Source of the DNA: Linnemannia hyalina
Lineage: Eukaryota; Mortierellomycota; Mortierellomycetes; Mortierellales; Mortierellaceae
DNA length: 64,000 bases
Assembly: GCA_019671135.1 (NCBI GenBank)
Contig: JAHRHY010000008.1
Span: forward strand, 806,001-870,000
Direction of reading: 5' to 3'
Translations under genes and position numbers: made by a program
In this document: one piece after another, positions 35,873-47,239 of the stretch
How positions within the stretch are numbered: position 1 is the stretch's first letter
Layout of the letters: every line of letters starts with the position of its first letter
The notes under the pieces: model-generated
Told to the model about the DNA's origin: nothing
The model's input: the letters and a program-made list of their open reading frames with translations, nothing else
Databases searched by the model: none

Positions 35873-37732
35873 ATGCAACGTGCCATGATGCCCTTCCCGA
35901 GGGCAGTCCTCCGCAGAACCACCCTCGGAGCCATGCCCCTTCGCCACACTGCTACCACCACTACGGCCACACATGTCCGCTCTTCATTGCTTTTACAGCG
36001 CAACTTTCACGCTTCGAGACAGCGCTTTGCTCAAGAGACCTCAAGCAAGGAGTCCTACGGCAGTACGTTATCATTTTATTGAACATAGGCGAAGACACGC
36101 CTAGAGAACATGCAATGAAGTTTTATTCTCACAACAGCAGAAATTAATTCTTTATTCTGTTTTTTTCGGTATGTGAATAGCTCGCGTGCGGAAGGCGTGG
36201 GAGGATACACCAATTAAGTGGTCGCCTATCCCTATTGGACTGGGCCTTGCCTTTATCACCTTCCTGCAGTATAGCAAGATTATCAAGCGCGAGTCCGAAA
36301 AGAACCATGACCCATCAAAGGCCCTCATCGTCGGGCCATGGCATGTAAGTCCTGGTATTAATTGAACGATATACAATCAACGTTGTCATTATTAACACTG
36401 CAATCTCACAACGAACTTGCTTCTTATGTTCTGCCCATAGGTTCATGTGATTAGCGAGTTACCATTGAAGACGATATCGAGACTTTGGGGTGCTTTCAAC
36501 AGAATTACGTTACCCATGTGGTTCCGTGTTCCAGGATTCAAATTGTACAGCTGGATTTTTGGATGCAACCTGGAGGAGATGAAGGACCCTGATTTGACAC
36601 ACTACAAGAACCTGAGCGAGTTTTTCTACCGTGAATTGAAGGATGGCGCCCGCCCTATCAATTTCGATGCTGCCTTAGTAAGGACCTCGCTTAAAGTGGC
36701 GATGAATGTCTTGGCATGCTTGTGCTCTATCTATTACGGGGCGAATTAGTTGACCGCTTTAATTGATAACCTATATGTAATAGGTATCCCCCTCCGATGG
36801 AAGAGTGTTCCATTTCGGATTAGTGGATGGCTCAAGAGTGGAGCAGATCAAGGGCATGTCGTATTCATTGGACCAATTTCTGGGATCGCAGAAGGCTGGC
36901 GAGGCCGCAGAGATCATCAAAGCTACTCACTCTGCCAACATTGTCGACGAAGAGGAATTCGCCGAGGTCAACGGAATCAGTTACACACTGGACAGCCTTT
37001 TGGGCCATGATAAGCAGACAACTATTGAACACAAGAAACAAGACTCGCAGGGAAATGTCGTGCCCGACATTGAGGCCGATCAAAAATCAAAGACGGGTGA
37101 ATACGCGGAAGAGTTGCGGTTGCGTCCAGGAAACGCGCTCTTCTTCTGTGTCATCTACCTTGCCCCCGGAGACTACCATCGTTTCCATTCACCTACCAAC
37201 TGGGTTGCAGAGACCAGACGTCACTTCTCGGGAGAGCTCTACTCGGTCTCACCCTGGATGGTGAAGCAGTTGCAGGATCTGTTTGTGTTGAACGAGCGTG
37301 TGGTCTTGTTGGGCAAGTGGCGTCATGGATTCTTCTCCATGGTTCCCGTTGGAGCTACTAACGTCGGAAGCATCGTCCTCAACTTTGACAAGGTAAGATT
37401 TATCAATTGCAATTGATAGTTTGGTGCCCGTCTCTTTGAGATTTGTTGCCGTGGCTGGATGCTAATCTTTACGTTTGATTGTCACATCGTAACCGTAGGA
37501 ACTTCGCACGAACCGCAGGGAGGATGTCCATCACCGTGGACAGGGAGAATTGGTGTACAGCGGTGTGAGCCGCTTGTTGAACGGCCAGCCCTTGCATGTT
37601 GGAGAGGAGATGGGCGGCTTCAAGCTTGGATCGACTGTTGTCCTTGTCTTTGAGGCGCCTGAGAACTTCAAGTTTATGATCGAGCCCGGCCAATATGTCA
37701 AGATGGGCCAGCCTCTAGGTCAGATCGAATAA
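35873..37732 (+). CDS. PSD1: Phosphatidylserine decarboxylase, mitochondrial
   Basis: The enzyme makes phosphatidylethanolamine from phosphatidylserine at the mitochondrial inner membrane. Five exons (35873-36062, 36181-36344, 36441-36677, 36784-37392, 37499-37732) encode 477 residues. The N-terminus is a presequence (MQRAMMPFPRAVLRRTTLG) ending near NFHASRQRFAQE, then one membrane segment (IPIGLGLAFITFLQYSKII). The PSD core has FYRELKDGARPI, VSPSDGRVFHFG, FCVIYLAPGDYHRFHSPTNW and HGFFSMVPVGATNVGSI. It ends with GFKLGSTVVLVFEAP, which holds the LGST site where self-cleavage between Gly and Ser makes the pyruvoyl cofactor and splits beta from alpha chain. An in-frame ATG at 35807 would add 22 residues. 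I prefer 35873 because it begins a typical presequence. ALG11 follows 135 bp on. Confidence 0.96.
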
Positions 37733-37867
37733 TAAAACGACCTACCCTTAAGCATTATTTCTTGAGTTCACAATGGCAATCGAATTATCGACTGCCAGCG
37801 GTTTGGGCTCCACGGCTCATCATTCTTCACCTCCATCCACTTCTACTTTTTCACATCTACATCACAC

Positions 37868-39971
37868 ATGGCGGCGACATCATGGCCGGAGGAGGCCATC
37901 AAGTGGTTCTCTTTAACGTTTATCGGACTCTCCGTCACGGTCCTTCTCGGATACACCGTCGTTATGTCGTACTTCAATTCCAAGATAGCCGGCGGCTTTA
38001 TGAGGAACCGGGATCGTACCTTTGAGGAGCTCTATCAGGAAAGGAAGAAGAACAAGGCGACGACGACGACGGCTGAGGGAAGCTCGAGCAAGGACGCTGA
38101 GGGTGTCAATGACAAGGAGAAGGAGTATGGCGAGAAGAATGCTCCTTATCTTATTGCGGGATTCTTTCATCCCTACTGGTATGCGCATCGATGCTCTCCT
38201 GTTCGTTGTTGATGATGTTCCCAAGAGGACTTGAATATCAATTGAGTAAAACTGCGTTAGCTGACTCCATATTTTTTTTACGTTTTCTTCTTCAAATAGT
38301 AACGCAGGAGGCGGAGGAGAGCGTGTACTCTGGACGGCGATCAGAGATATTCAACAAAAGTACCCCCATGTGGTCTCGGTAGTCTACACTGGCGACACAG
38401 ATGTCAACAAGCAGGATATCCTGGAAAGAGTTCGGACTCGATTCAACATTGACTTGGACCCTTCCCTCGTTGGGTTCGAGTTTCTGAAGAAACGGTTCTG
38501 GGTTGAGGATGCGAAATGGCCTCGGTTTACGTTGATTGGGCAGAGTATTGGGTCGATGGTTTTGGGGTGGGAGGCGCTGCAGTGTGTTGTTCCTGATATC
38601 TGGATCGGTAAGTGAAGGGAAAGGTGTGACGAGCAAGTTTTTCGGAGGGATGAAACAGAGCCTACTCTTAACACTTTTCTACAATGACACACAACATAGA
38701 TACGATGGGATACGCATTCACGTACCCAGCGGCCAGGTTGTTTGGAGGATGCCAAGTGGTCGCCTATGTTCACTACCCATCCATCAGCTCAGACATGATC
38801 GGACGAGTCGCCAGTCGCGAGAGCGGCCACAACAACGCCAATGAAGTCGCCAAATCCTCGTTCTACACCATCCTAAAACTCGTTTACTACCGTCTCTTTG
38901 CTCTGATCTACGCCCTCGTCGGGAAATTTTGTCATACAGTCATGACCAACTCTTCATGGACAAAGGGACATATCGACTCGCTCTGGGGAATCAAGTCAAC
39001 AGTAGTTTACCCACCTTGTGACACTGAGGCGTTCAAGGATTTCCCATTGCGTGATCGAGAGAGAATTGTGGTCAGCGTGGCCCAGTTCCGTCCTGAGAAG
39101 GGACATGCGTTGCAGTTGGATGCTATGGCGCAGTTGTTGAAGGATCATCCTGAATATCGTCAGAAAACTGGTGGATTGGAGAAGAACCCCAAGGCGGTGC
39201 AGCTGGTTATGGTTGGAAGTGCCCGTAATGAGTCGGATACTAACAGGATCAAGCAATTGAAGGAGAAGGCTTCCCAGCTCGGTATTACGGTATGTAGAAG
39301 GAACTTTTTGGCAGGGTCTTTGTTCAGTGGCAAATGGATGCTCTATAGTTGAGAGATACTAACTTTTACACTTTTGGTTAAACGATCTAGGACAATGTCA
39401 CGTTTGTTGTCAACGCTCCTTTCAGCGAGCTCCAGGCTTGGTTGGCACGTTCCAAGATTGGAATCCACGCCATGTTGGACGAGCACTTTGGCATTGGTGT
39501 TGTAGAATACATGGTACGTTGGCCCGTTTTTCTGCACTACACGTTTTGTTTACTAAATAATTGACGAGCAATGTCATAACCGGAATGCTTCTGTATTCTA
39601 ATTCTACGACTTGACAGGCTGCGGGATTGGTTCCAGTGGCGCATAACTCGGCGGGCCCCAAGATGGACATTGTGCAACCTTACAACAACGAGCCCACCGG
39701 ATACTTGGCCTCGACGCCTCAGGAATTTGCAGATGCGATTGAGAAGGTATTGTCTGCCGGAGACTCGACCTTGGATATGCAACTCCGTGCCCGGGACAGT
39801 GTTCAAGAACGGTTCTCGGAAAAGGTCTTTGAAGAGGGGCTCCAGAAGTGTCTCCATGAGGCCCTTTCGCGTGAGGCGATTACTATCTATGGACGGTATA
39901 TGCTTGATCCTCCAGAGGGCGGGTGGCCTTCTGTGGTTGAAGAGGACAAAAAGGGGAAAAAGGACAAGTAG
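37868..39971 (+). CDS. ALG11: ALG11 GDP-Man:Man3GlcNAc2-PP-dolichol mannosyltransferase
   Basis: The enzyme adds the fourth and fifth mannose (alpha-1,2) to the lipid-linked oligosaccharide on the cytosolic face of the ER. Five exons (37868-38178, 38300-38607, 38700-39289, 39391-39513, 39618-39971) give 561 residues, within the family's size range. A single N-terminal membrane anchor ([20 protein letters not shown]) is followed by a basic linker. The GT4 fold has [72 protein letters not shown] and [17 protein letters not shown]. The donor-binding E-x7-E appears as [20 protein letters not shown]. The C-terminus is Lys-rich. All expected motifs are present and intact. Confidence 0.97.
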
Positions 39972-40158
39972 ACATAAAAGTATAAAACCCAATACACTTT
40001 TTCACTTTTCTTTGCACTAACTACACGTGATGTGAGGATCACCACTGTCTTTTTGAATTGTTGGTCCCTGAGACAGTTGCCAGTGTGATCAACTCTTTCC
40101 TTTCCTTCAATTTTCCACAACTCCTCCTCAGCCCTTCCACCTTCTACTATACAACAAC

Positions 40159-42212
40159 ATGGCTCCACCTCCACCTCCTCCACCACCTCCCCCAGGCGGC
40201 GGTCCCCCTCCCCCTCCTCCTCCTCCCAGCGGCGGCGGCGCTCCTACTGCTCTCCCACCAACAGCCTCCAAAGACAGAAACGCACTCCTATCACAGATCC
40301 AAAGTGGAGCCCGACTCAAGAAGGCCACTACCAACGATCGCTCTGCTCCTGCTGTCTGTATGCCCTCTTCTCTTTCGTCTTTGGAACTTTATTTGTGACG
40401 CATGCAAGGCAGGCGGTAGCATCCTTGTTTGTTGTGGAGGAGAACTAACGTCGTATGGATTTATTTATTTTTTGAAACACAGCAACGCCAAAGTCTAGTG
40501 TTGGTGGCGCTGGAGCGTTACCGAGACCGCCTGCAATAGGCGGCATTGCAGCACCGACAGCAGGAGCAGGAGCAGGAGCAGCAGGAGGAGGAGCTCCGCA
40601 ACTTGGAGGGCTCTTTGCTGGAGGCATGCCGAAGCTCAAGAGTCGAAGCGGCGGATTGGACACTGGAGGTAGGTCGAACTTTTGGGCAACACACCCATTC
40701 GCCTCACTTCATTAAACAGGAAACACAACCCTGAGACCTAGGGCAGCGTGACGAATGAGCAGAGGGGAGTCGCAATTCGCATTTTGGGAAAGAACTGACA
40801 GCCCACCTCCATCCCATTCACAAAAAGATCATTCAACCACCCCCTTCACCCCACCACTTTTTCATCTTTGCCATTGCAACCAAAGGAAAAAATGAAGCGC
40901 AAAAAGGGAGGAGGTTATCTGTCGCCCCGTCACGAGTTTGAGCTGGTTGTACAGTACACCGTTCGTCAGCTAGTCTTGAGCTCGCTTTTTTTACTGTCTG
41001 TCTGTCCGTCCCCTTTATCTTTTGATCACAGAGTGGGACGGATGACAGCTACCCCCTCTTTTTTCTGTCTCTCCCCTTGGATACATGGTGGACTGACTTT
41101 CTTTTATCTTGTTATCGCATATATAGCTGACCATGGTACAAGTTACGGTTCAAGCAATCATGGAACACCCGCAAGAGAACTCCCCAAACCAACAGATCAC
41201 AGTGCAGGAAAACCAGTAACACCCACCAGAACACCGCCACCACCCGCTCGCCAGACACCCATGACCCCAACACCCTCAGCCTCAGCTGCACCCTCCCTCC
41301 CAAACAGAAATTCGTCAGGCAGATCGGTCCCTGCTCCACCTAATGGCTCCTCTTCCTCAGGAAGCGCTCCTGGAGGGGCAGTTCCACCAGCACCTGAACG
41401 AACATCCTTTTTTGCGACTCCCGCAAATCTTTCAAGGCCTCCAGCACCGCCATCACGAAAGACAGGAGGAGTACCTCCTCCACCTCCCTCTAGAACCAAC
41501 GGATCATCGCCTGCTCCTCCTGCGACGCCTTCTCGACCAACACCAGGACTACCTAACCGGGCACCGCCTCAACAACCAGTACGAGCCTCACCGCTACGTC
41601 CTCCTGCTGCCAATGGATTGCCGTCGCCCATTGTCACTGTTACCCCACCCAACAGGACCCGTCCTCCACCTACCGCCCCTGTTGCTACACCACCTGTATT
41701 CCCTGGAGCAGGCGGCAGACCTCGATCTGGATCTGCACCTCAACGACCTATAACCACCGCCATCAAAGCACGTACGTTCCACTCTTCCCCCTCGATTACA
41801 GTTTACCCCATTTCACACTTTGAATCTACCCTTTCTCTGATTCATGATCATGTTCTGACACCGTCTTTATTTTCTCCTGTGGATATGAAATAGCGGAACC
41901 ACCAACCACAGAAGGTCGATGGACATTTAGAGCCGCCTCTGATTTCCCAGCTCCCATGTCGTTTCAGGAACATGGACCCAAAATATACCCCAGTGGCAAC
42001 TCTTCAGGGAGCGGTACGTGTTCTTTCTTCATTGACTTTCGATACCTTGTGAACCAAGCAAGGAATTCGAACTACTAAAGACTCACCAGTACGCGCTTTG
42101 TTTCCCCTCGTTTTTTATGAAATTAGCCATTCCTCTGGATTTGACTGCGTTGGCTGGCGTCGCAGCAGGTCGAGTCCCACCCCCACCTCCTATCAATGGT
42201 GGCTTCCGCTAA
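40159..42212 (+). CDS. VRP1: Verprolin/WIP family actin regulator
   Basis: The family binds actin and WASP (Las17) to promote Arp2/3 actin assembly at endocytic sites. Five exons (40159-40357, 40483-40668, 41127-41771, 41894-42013, 42127-42212) give 411 residues. The protein opens with polyproline MAPPPPPPPPPPGGGPPPPP. A WH2 actin-binding motif follows at about residues 38-63: KDRNALLSQIQSGARLKK, then ATTNDRSAP. The middle is a Pro/Ser-rich disordered region with many PPPP and PxxP profilin or SH3 sites. Near the end EGRWTFRAASDFPAP and HGPKIYPSGN match the WASP-binding tail of animal WIP. The second intron is long (458 nt) with T-rich sequence. The domain order polyproline, WH2, proline-rich region and WASP-binding end is complete, so the call is firm despite low complexity. 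Confidence 0.93.
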
Positions 42213-42396
42213 GTCTATAGTTTTGTTCGGCCCATTAAAATCACCATGTATGATATCCTCTCAAAATGCTGTTTTGTTCCTCGGTCAGTCTTTATTGAAG
42301 GTGTTCAGGAGTGTATTTGTATAAGTATTTCGGTATATATATATTGAGGACTCGGTTCGTTCACTTGAATTCATCAGGGCCATGTCGATCGCTCGG

Positions 42397-43083
42397 TCAG
42401 TACTGGGAGGCAGAGGTCGCGCAATAGTCGGGAGTGCTAGGACCGGCATTGATACACTGGTAGGGACAGGGACCGAGGTTGACGCCGTAGGATCCAATAA
42501 AGTAGTACAGGCTGTTTCGGACGTACTCGCCTTGTGGAGGGCGACCTCCTCCTCCTCCACCACCACCACCATGTCCACCGCCATACGCGCTGGTGGAACC
42601 ACCAAAGGCACTCAAGTTGTCCTGACCACCACGACCATCACCTCCACCACCTCCGCCGTGCTGGGCGTTCAGCGTCTTGCCGCAATATAATCCACTCCCC
42701 GAGGGGAGACGCTCAGGAACCTTGGCAGGTCCACCGCCTACACAATAGTTCTGCTGACAATCGCCCTGTGGGCAGGAGGCGATCCGGACGGCGTTGGCGT
42801 TAGAGGATGGGCAGATGAATTGGTCGGCTTGCACGTTTCCGCCAAGTGCTCCTGGGCCGGGGATGCCTCCACGGTATTGAGGGTTCGGGGAGGTGTTGGG
42901 GGAAGCAAAGACAACGGTGCTTTTACAGAAGAAACCTGGGCTTGTGCATTGGACTGGCTGTGGGTCAGGGCGTCTTGCTGCAGGGATTGAACCGGCCTTG
43001 GTGCTGATGTCGTTTGAGAATGCGGAGACTGCACCTAAGATGGAGCAGAGGAGTCCGAGGGTGAGGGAGCGGTTGAGGATCAT
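42397..43083 (-). CDS. Small secreted Cys- and Gly-rich protein
   Basis: A single-exon gene of 228 residues. A signal peptide is clear: MILNRSLTLGLLCSILGAVS ending in A-F-S. The mature chain has ten cysteines (QCTSPGFFCKS, FICPSS, ASCPQGDCQQNYC, GLYCGK, GPCPYQC, DYCATS), which would allow five disulfides. A Gly/His/Ser-rich spacer of about 35 residues separates the first seven cysteines from the last three. No catalytic motif or cell-wall anchor is seen. The pattern fits a small secreted cysteine-rich protein of unknown job (wall, surface or interaction protein). A TATAAAA at 43181-43175 on this strand is 92 bases upstream. Longer ORF starts upstream (43161) would bury the signal peptide, so 43083 is chosen. 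Confidence 0.88.
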   Translation of the reverse strand: MILNRSLTLGLLCSILGAVSAFSNDISTKAGSIPAARRPDPQPVQCTSPGFFCKSTVVFASPNTSPNPQYRGGIPGPGALGGNVQADQFICPSSNANAVRIASCPQGDCQQNYCVGGGPAKVPERLPSGSGLYCGKTLNAQHGGGGGGDGRGGQDNLSAFGGSTSAYGGGHGGGGGGGGGRPPQGEYVRNSLYYFIGSYGVNLGPCPYQCINAGPSTPDYCATSASQY

Positions 43084-43174
43084 GGTTGGGTGTTGTGAGT
43101 GTGTTGACAGGTCTGATTGGGAGAGAGAGAGAAGAATATCGTTTTGGTGGCCGAGGCTCAAGGCTGAGGGTTCA

Positions 43175-43181
43175 TTTTATA
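43175..43181 (-). promoter_or_regulatory. TATA box of the secreted-protein gene
   Basis: TATAAAA on the minus strand, 92 bases upstream of the start codon at 43083. It is a good match and well placed. Confidence 0.65.
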
Positions 43182-43419
43182 CTTTGACAGGGAGCAAAGT
43201 TGATGGGAATACAACAAGAAGTGATGGTTACTTATGATGAGTATCTATGATGAGTGTCATCGCGCGTTTTTTTATTCCCCGGTACCAGCCAAAAGAGAAT
43301 ATCAGGATGTTCTATGCTACTATTACTCTCGCTGCGTCCCATACACCAGCTTATACGAAGTAGTTGTCATGATGAAGAGGGAAGAAGGAAGAGGTGAGGG
43401 AAGAGTGGTGCCGTTTGAA

Positions 43420-44873
43420 TTAGGCGGCTCCCTGGGTAGCAAACAGCATCTGAGATCTCCTGGCCGCGACGGCATCTAGTTGTCTTTGCAGGTTGGCAAT
43501 CTGACCCTTCAAGACCGCGATACCTTTCTCTGTTTGGGCTAATAAAAAGAAGGACAATCAACGAATTCGGAGGAATGCATAGTGTTAGGCATAAATTTCG
43601 CTGTTCGAAAAGACATCGGAGACATCGATTCGGAACTGATTTTTTACACCAAAAAGGGAGAAGTAGATTTTAATTTTATGCGACGAGATGTGTTACCTTT
43701 GAGCTCGGCGTTGGCTTTGGCAGCCGCGGCGGCGGCAGCCTTTGCGGCTACTACGACATAATCGCGGTGGTAGGTTTCTTTCCCGGTGCGCCATTGGTGT
43801 TCCATGGCCCGGCATTCTGTCGTCAATTGGACCACCTCATTCTGCAAGTTTGGCCTATTTAGGTTTTTTTTTGTTGGAAGGATGACAAAAAAAGTGAGTT
43901 GAGTTTAGATTTTTAGATCGCGCGCATAAAAATATATATAATGACGCGTCCTGACCGCGTCGTTTGGGTGATGAAGAGAAGGACGGAAGAGAGAGAAGAA
44001 AAAACATACCGTTGGTTGTCGTTGATGTGGAGGAGGAGGAGCTGACGCTGCTTCTCGGTCAGCGCCTTGCGCGAGGTCATCAAAGCCTCCGTCGATCGCT
44101 CAAGCTAGCAAAAGAGAGACAAAAGAGAAAGGTCAGTCGAACATTCATACAATCATAGGTTGTCGATTTCATAAAAAATAGAGAGAAGCGGCATATTTAC
44201 CTCAAGAAGAGCAGATCGCTCTTGTTCGAAACCAGGTTGACCCTGCTGGAGGTCCGCAAACCGGTCTCTGAAGTAAATGAGCTCGCCCGCGAGATCAAGT
44301 TGCATCAGTGCTGCCACTGGGCGGATCAGCGCCTCAGCCGAGAACTCTGGTTCCGATTGTTGTTGGAGTGTGTTGTAGCTGTTCTCGCCTTGGTGCTGGT
44401 GATAATTTTGGCCATCCTCTTCATGACGTTGTTCGTTGTACTGCTCCTGTTCCTCGTTTGCATAGTCGTTAACAGGTTCCTGAGACATTTCTGCGTACAC
44501 ATCGATATCATTTTCATACGCATCGGTTTGTGTTGCAGGAGGGGTGTCTTCAAAGTCGGCCTCTGCGTAGAAGGAGTTGGGTCTTTGGGACTGTGCTTCT
44601 TGAGACTCTGAAACAGGAACGGTGGGTTGTTCGGGTAAGGGCCTGGATGGCGAGTGGAGTGCAATTTGAGAGGTCAGACTCCGGATTGCGCTCGAGCTGC
44701 GTGGAGGAGGGATTGGAGCTGCTCTGTAGAGTGTGGGCTACAATACATAACGTTCAATACAGAAAGCAGAAAAGGTCAAAAATAGGGTCGAGAGTCATGT
44801 TGGAGCGATGTTTTGCGCTGGAAGAAAAATGTTTTAGTACCTGGAATGGAATGGGCTGCTCGAAGGTGTTCAT
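43420..44873 (-). CDS. Uncharacterised coiled-coil protein
   Basis: Five to six exons join in frame to roughly 310 residues. Exon 1 encodes only MNTFEQPIPFQ. The next exon gives a Pro/Ser/Gln-rich head and then a segment AEALIRPVAALMQLDLAGEL followed by IYFRDRFADLQQGQPGFE, which looks folded and helical. The last three exons form a continuous helix with coiled-coil character: LERSTEALMTSRKALTEKQR, QNEVVQLTTECRAMEHQW, VVVAAKAAAAAAAKANAELK (an alanine-rich turn), and IAVLKGQIANLQRQLDAV. It ends MLFATQGAA. I do not recognise a family. No signal peptide or membrane segment is visible. The splice sites GTAAAT, GTATGT and GTAACA are ordinary. The neighbouring secreted-protein gene is divergent. Confidence 0.75.
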
Positions 44874-45891
44874 GGTTGATATGCAAAGTTGTGAGGTTGC
44901 GCTGGCGTGGATGCGGTGTTGGTTGTAAGTAAATAAGAGTCGGCGAAATGCAAAAAGGAGGGAAAAGCTGGTTCGTTCCTTGTCTCTCCTTTTATGTAAC
45001 CATGACCGCAAAGAAAGGAGGCAAAAACATGAAGGTGAAGAAAGGACTCCTTGAAAAGGTGAACAATGAGATAAGGCTACTCGGAGACACCATGGAAAGC
45101 TACCTTTGACAAAAAAAAAATAGACGAGAGAAGTGAGCCCGAGCAACACGCGAGAGCCAGGACGAGTATTATTTTCCTCCCCTTGGTTCTTTTTCGAAGG
45201 CTGCCTTTTTTTTCTTTTCTTTTTTGTTCCCTCCTTTTTTGTTCCCTCCTTTTTTGTTCCTATTTTCTCTAGACGACCAACTAGCGAAAAAGCTCTTGTT
45301 GGTGTTGGGAACGACGTCTTTACTGAAGTCCCTTGAATTTTTTTTCGCGGTGTTCAGTGAGTGCTGCAAAGGCTCTCACCATCAAGAGCAATAAAAGTGA
45401 AAACGACTAAACGAAAGTAGCTGAGAGGTGAAGTCATGAACGTGTTGTACGGTGTATCACTGTAGTCGTGTGGATAAGAACACAGACCATCTCGTTTTCT
45501 GCCTTGTGTAAGGCTCTTATTCGCGAGATTTCTTCATCTCTTCTTTTCTTTCTTTTTTTTCTCTAGCATTTTTTTTCTTGTCCTTCCTCGGGTGCCCTGC
45601 ATTCAAAGGATGGAAGTCATGTGTGACACCGTGCTAGGTCAACCCTTGTTTCTACGACTACGACTTGCGCGAGAAAAGTAGGACGAGAACATTAACGTCT
45701 AGAGAGCGCAAAGGCGAAAAAAATAATCCGGCCAGTGTCTTGTCGATCGCTATCTACTGTACTAGAGCTTGCAAACAAATTTTGGTTGGTCTCATCAATT
45801 ATGTCCTTCTACATCTGCTCTGCAGACACGATAGATATTTTCTAATTTTGATTGACGTACAGTACGTGTTGTCTTTCTACCTCTACCAATA
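44874..45891. other. Spacer with T-rich 15-bp repeat
   Basis: About 1 kb upstream of the coiled-coil gene and downstream of the AlkB-like gene. It contains a tandem 15-bp unit (ttttttgttccctcc) at 45220-45260 in 2.7 copies. No gene is supported. Confidence 0.6.
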
Positions 45892-47239
45892 CTACCTATC
45901 GGCAATACCGTTCACAGTCCCATCGCCTCCACCGCCAGGTCCACCAACTTCCCATGCAGAACCACGCATCTTCCTCAAAGTAATACTAACTCGTATCTTG
46001 CGTTTAATAGTATCACCGCCATCCACAACATCCTCCATCGTTTCTTGGATCCCATGCTCCCACTCGTATCGGGCCTTGCCTTGGATCGTCAGGACCGATC
46101 CTGGTTCCAACCTTACTGTGAAATCAGGGCTTCGTTCTTTTGAAGGAAGGTGGGGTGGTGTGGGTGAGTTGGTGCCTGTTGGAGGATCGTTGGGAGACAT
46201 GGGGGAGAGGGCCTTGTAGAAGTCCATGTTGATGGCTGAAAGGAGCGAGATGATGATAATCCCATCTTCGAATCTGGAAAAAAAAGAAAAGAAAACCAGG
46301 GGGAGACATAGGCCAGGCGAGGTGGTGAAGGCACACATAGGGGATGGAAAGGGAAGGGAAGGTATTACTTATTTGCATTGGCATGAGAGCAACAACAAAA
46401 CCACTAACAAGGCAAGACGAGCAACGCCTATTCCATCTGCCGCAAAAGCACCAATTCGAGAAAAACCAAGACCACTTTACCGTGCTAGATCCACGTGCGG
46501 TTTTATCCCATTGCCTATGGAAGGTTGGAGTAAAATATAGAAAGTGCAGTGAGGCAGTGTGAATGAACGATGCATAATAGACTCAACTGGGAAACATAGC
46601 CATCGATAAAGAGCGCAGAAAAAAGCAGGCTTTACCAGGAAAGTACAGGTTCATGATGCTCTGGTCAAAAAGAGGCACCCGTGTGGTCCAGTGGGAGCTG
46701 CAGTAGGGCTCTGACAAAACACTAATTCCCTCCCCTGCTCCATCCTCCAAGTCGGAAAATAACCGGCCATAAATGAGCCAACTGAGCCATTCAAGGTCGC
46801 GTTTGCCAAAGCACATGGCCTGGTTCTGTTGTCCGGCTTTGAAAAAGTTCTTTTCGGTGATCTGGGCCATCAACCGGGCTTGGTCTTTATCCGAAAGGAC
46901 GTTGATGTGCAGACAGAGACCTTCGACTTGTTTGTGCGGAAGATGGTTCGGACGTGGTAGGGTGTTGTTGATTGGAGAAGTTACAGCAGGTATGAGAGCG
47001 TTTGTAATTTCGGTATTAGGGTTGACGGAAGATTGTTGTTGCAGGGAGTGATAGTGGAGTGGTTTTTGTTGCTCTTGTTCTTCCTCATGGCTGTTCATGA
47101 TGCTTTGGAAGATGGGGTCGAATGCGTCACTCTCGTCGTCGAGCTCCATACTGTCGACTGGCTGATGCGTGTTCATGTCATGTTCTGAATCAGAATCCGA
47201 GTCTGTGAACCCAAACAGCTCCTGCTCGAGGTCATTCAT
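45892..47239 (-). CDS. AlkB-like 2-oxoglutarate/Fe(II) dioxygenase (ALKBH8-type fold)
   Basis: Three exons (47239-46636, 46514-46481, 46273-45892) encode 339 residues. Residues 1-105 are a Gln/Ser/acidic head. The oxygenase domain has EGLCLHINVLSDKDQARLM, DLEWLSWLIYGRLF, FDQSIMNLYFPGNGIKPHVD (HVD is the HxD iron motif), FEDGIIIISLLSAINMDF and ARYEWEHGI (second His). Its end, KIRVSITLRKMRG, holds the Arg for 2-oxoglutarate binding. The spacing resembles the dioxygenase domain of ALKBH8, but no RNA-recognition or methyltransferase domain is present. The middle exon is only 34 nt and carries the HxD motif. The substrate (DNA, tRNA or protein) is not evident. The start at 47239 gives MNDLEQELFG; an in-frame ATG at 47350 would add 37 residues and is less likely. 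Confidence 0.87.
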
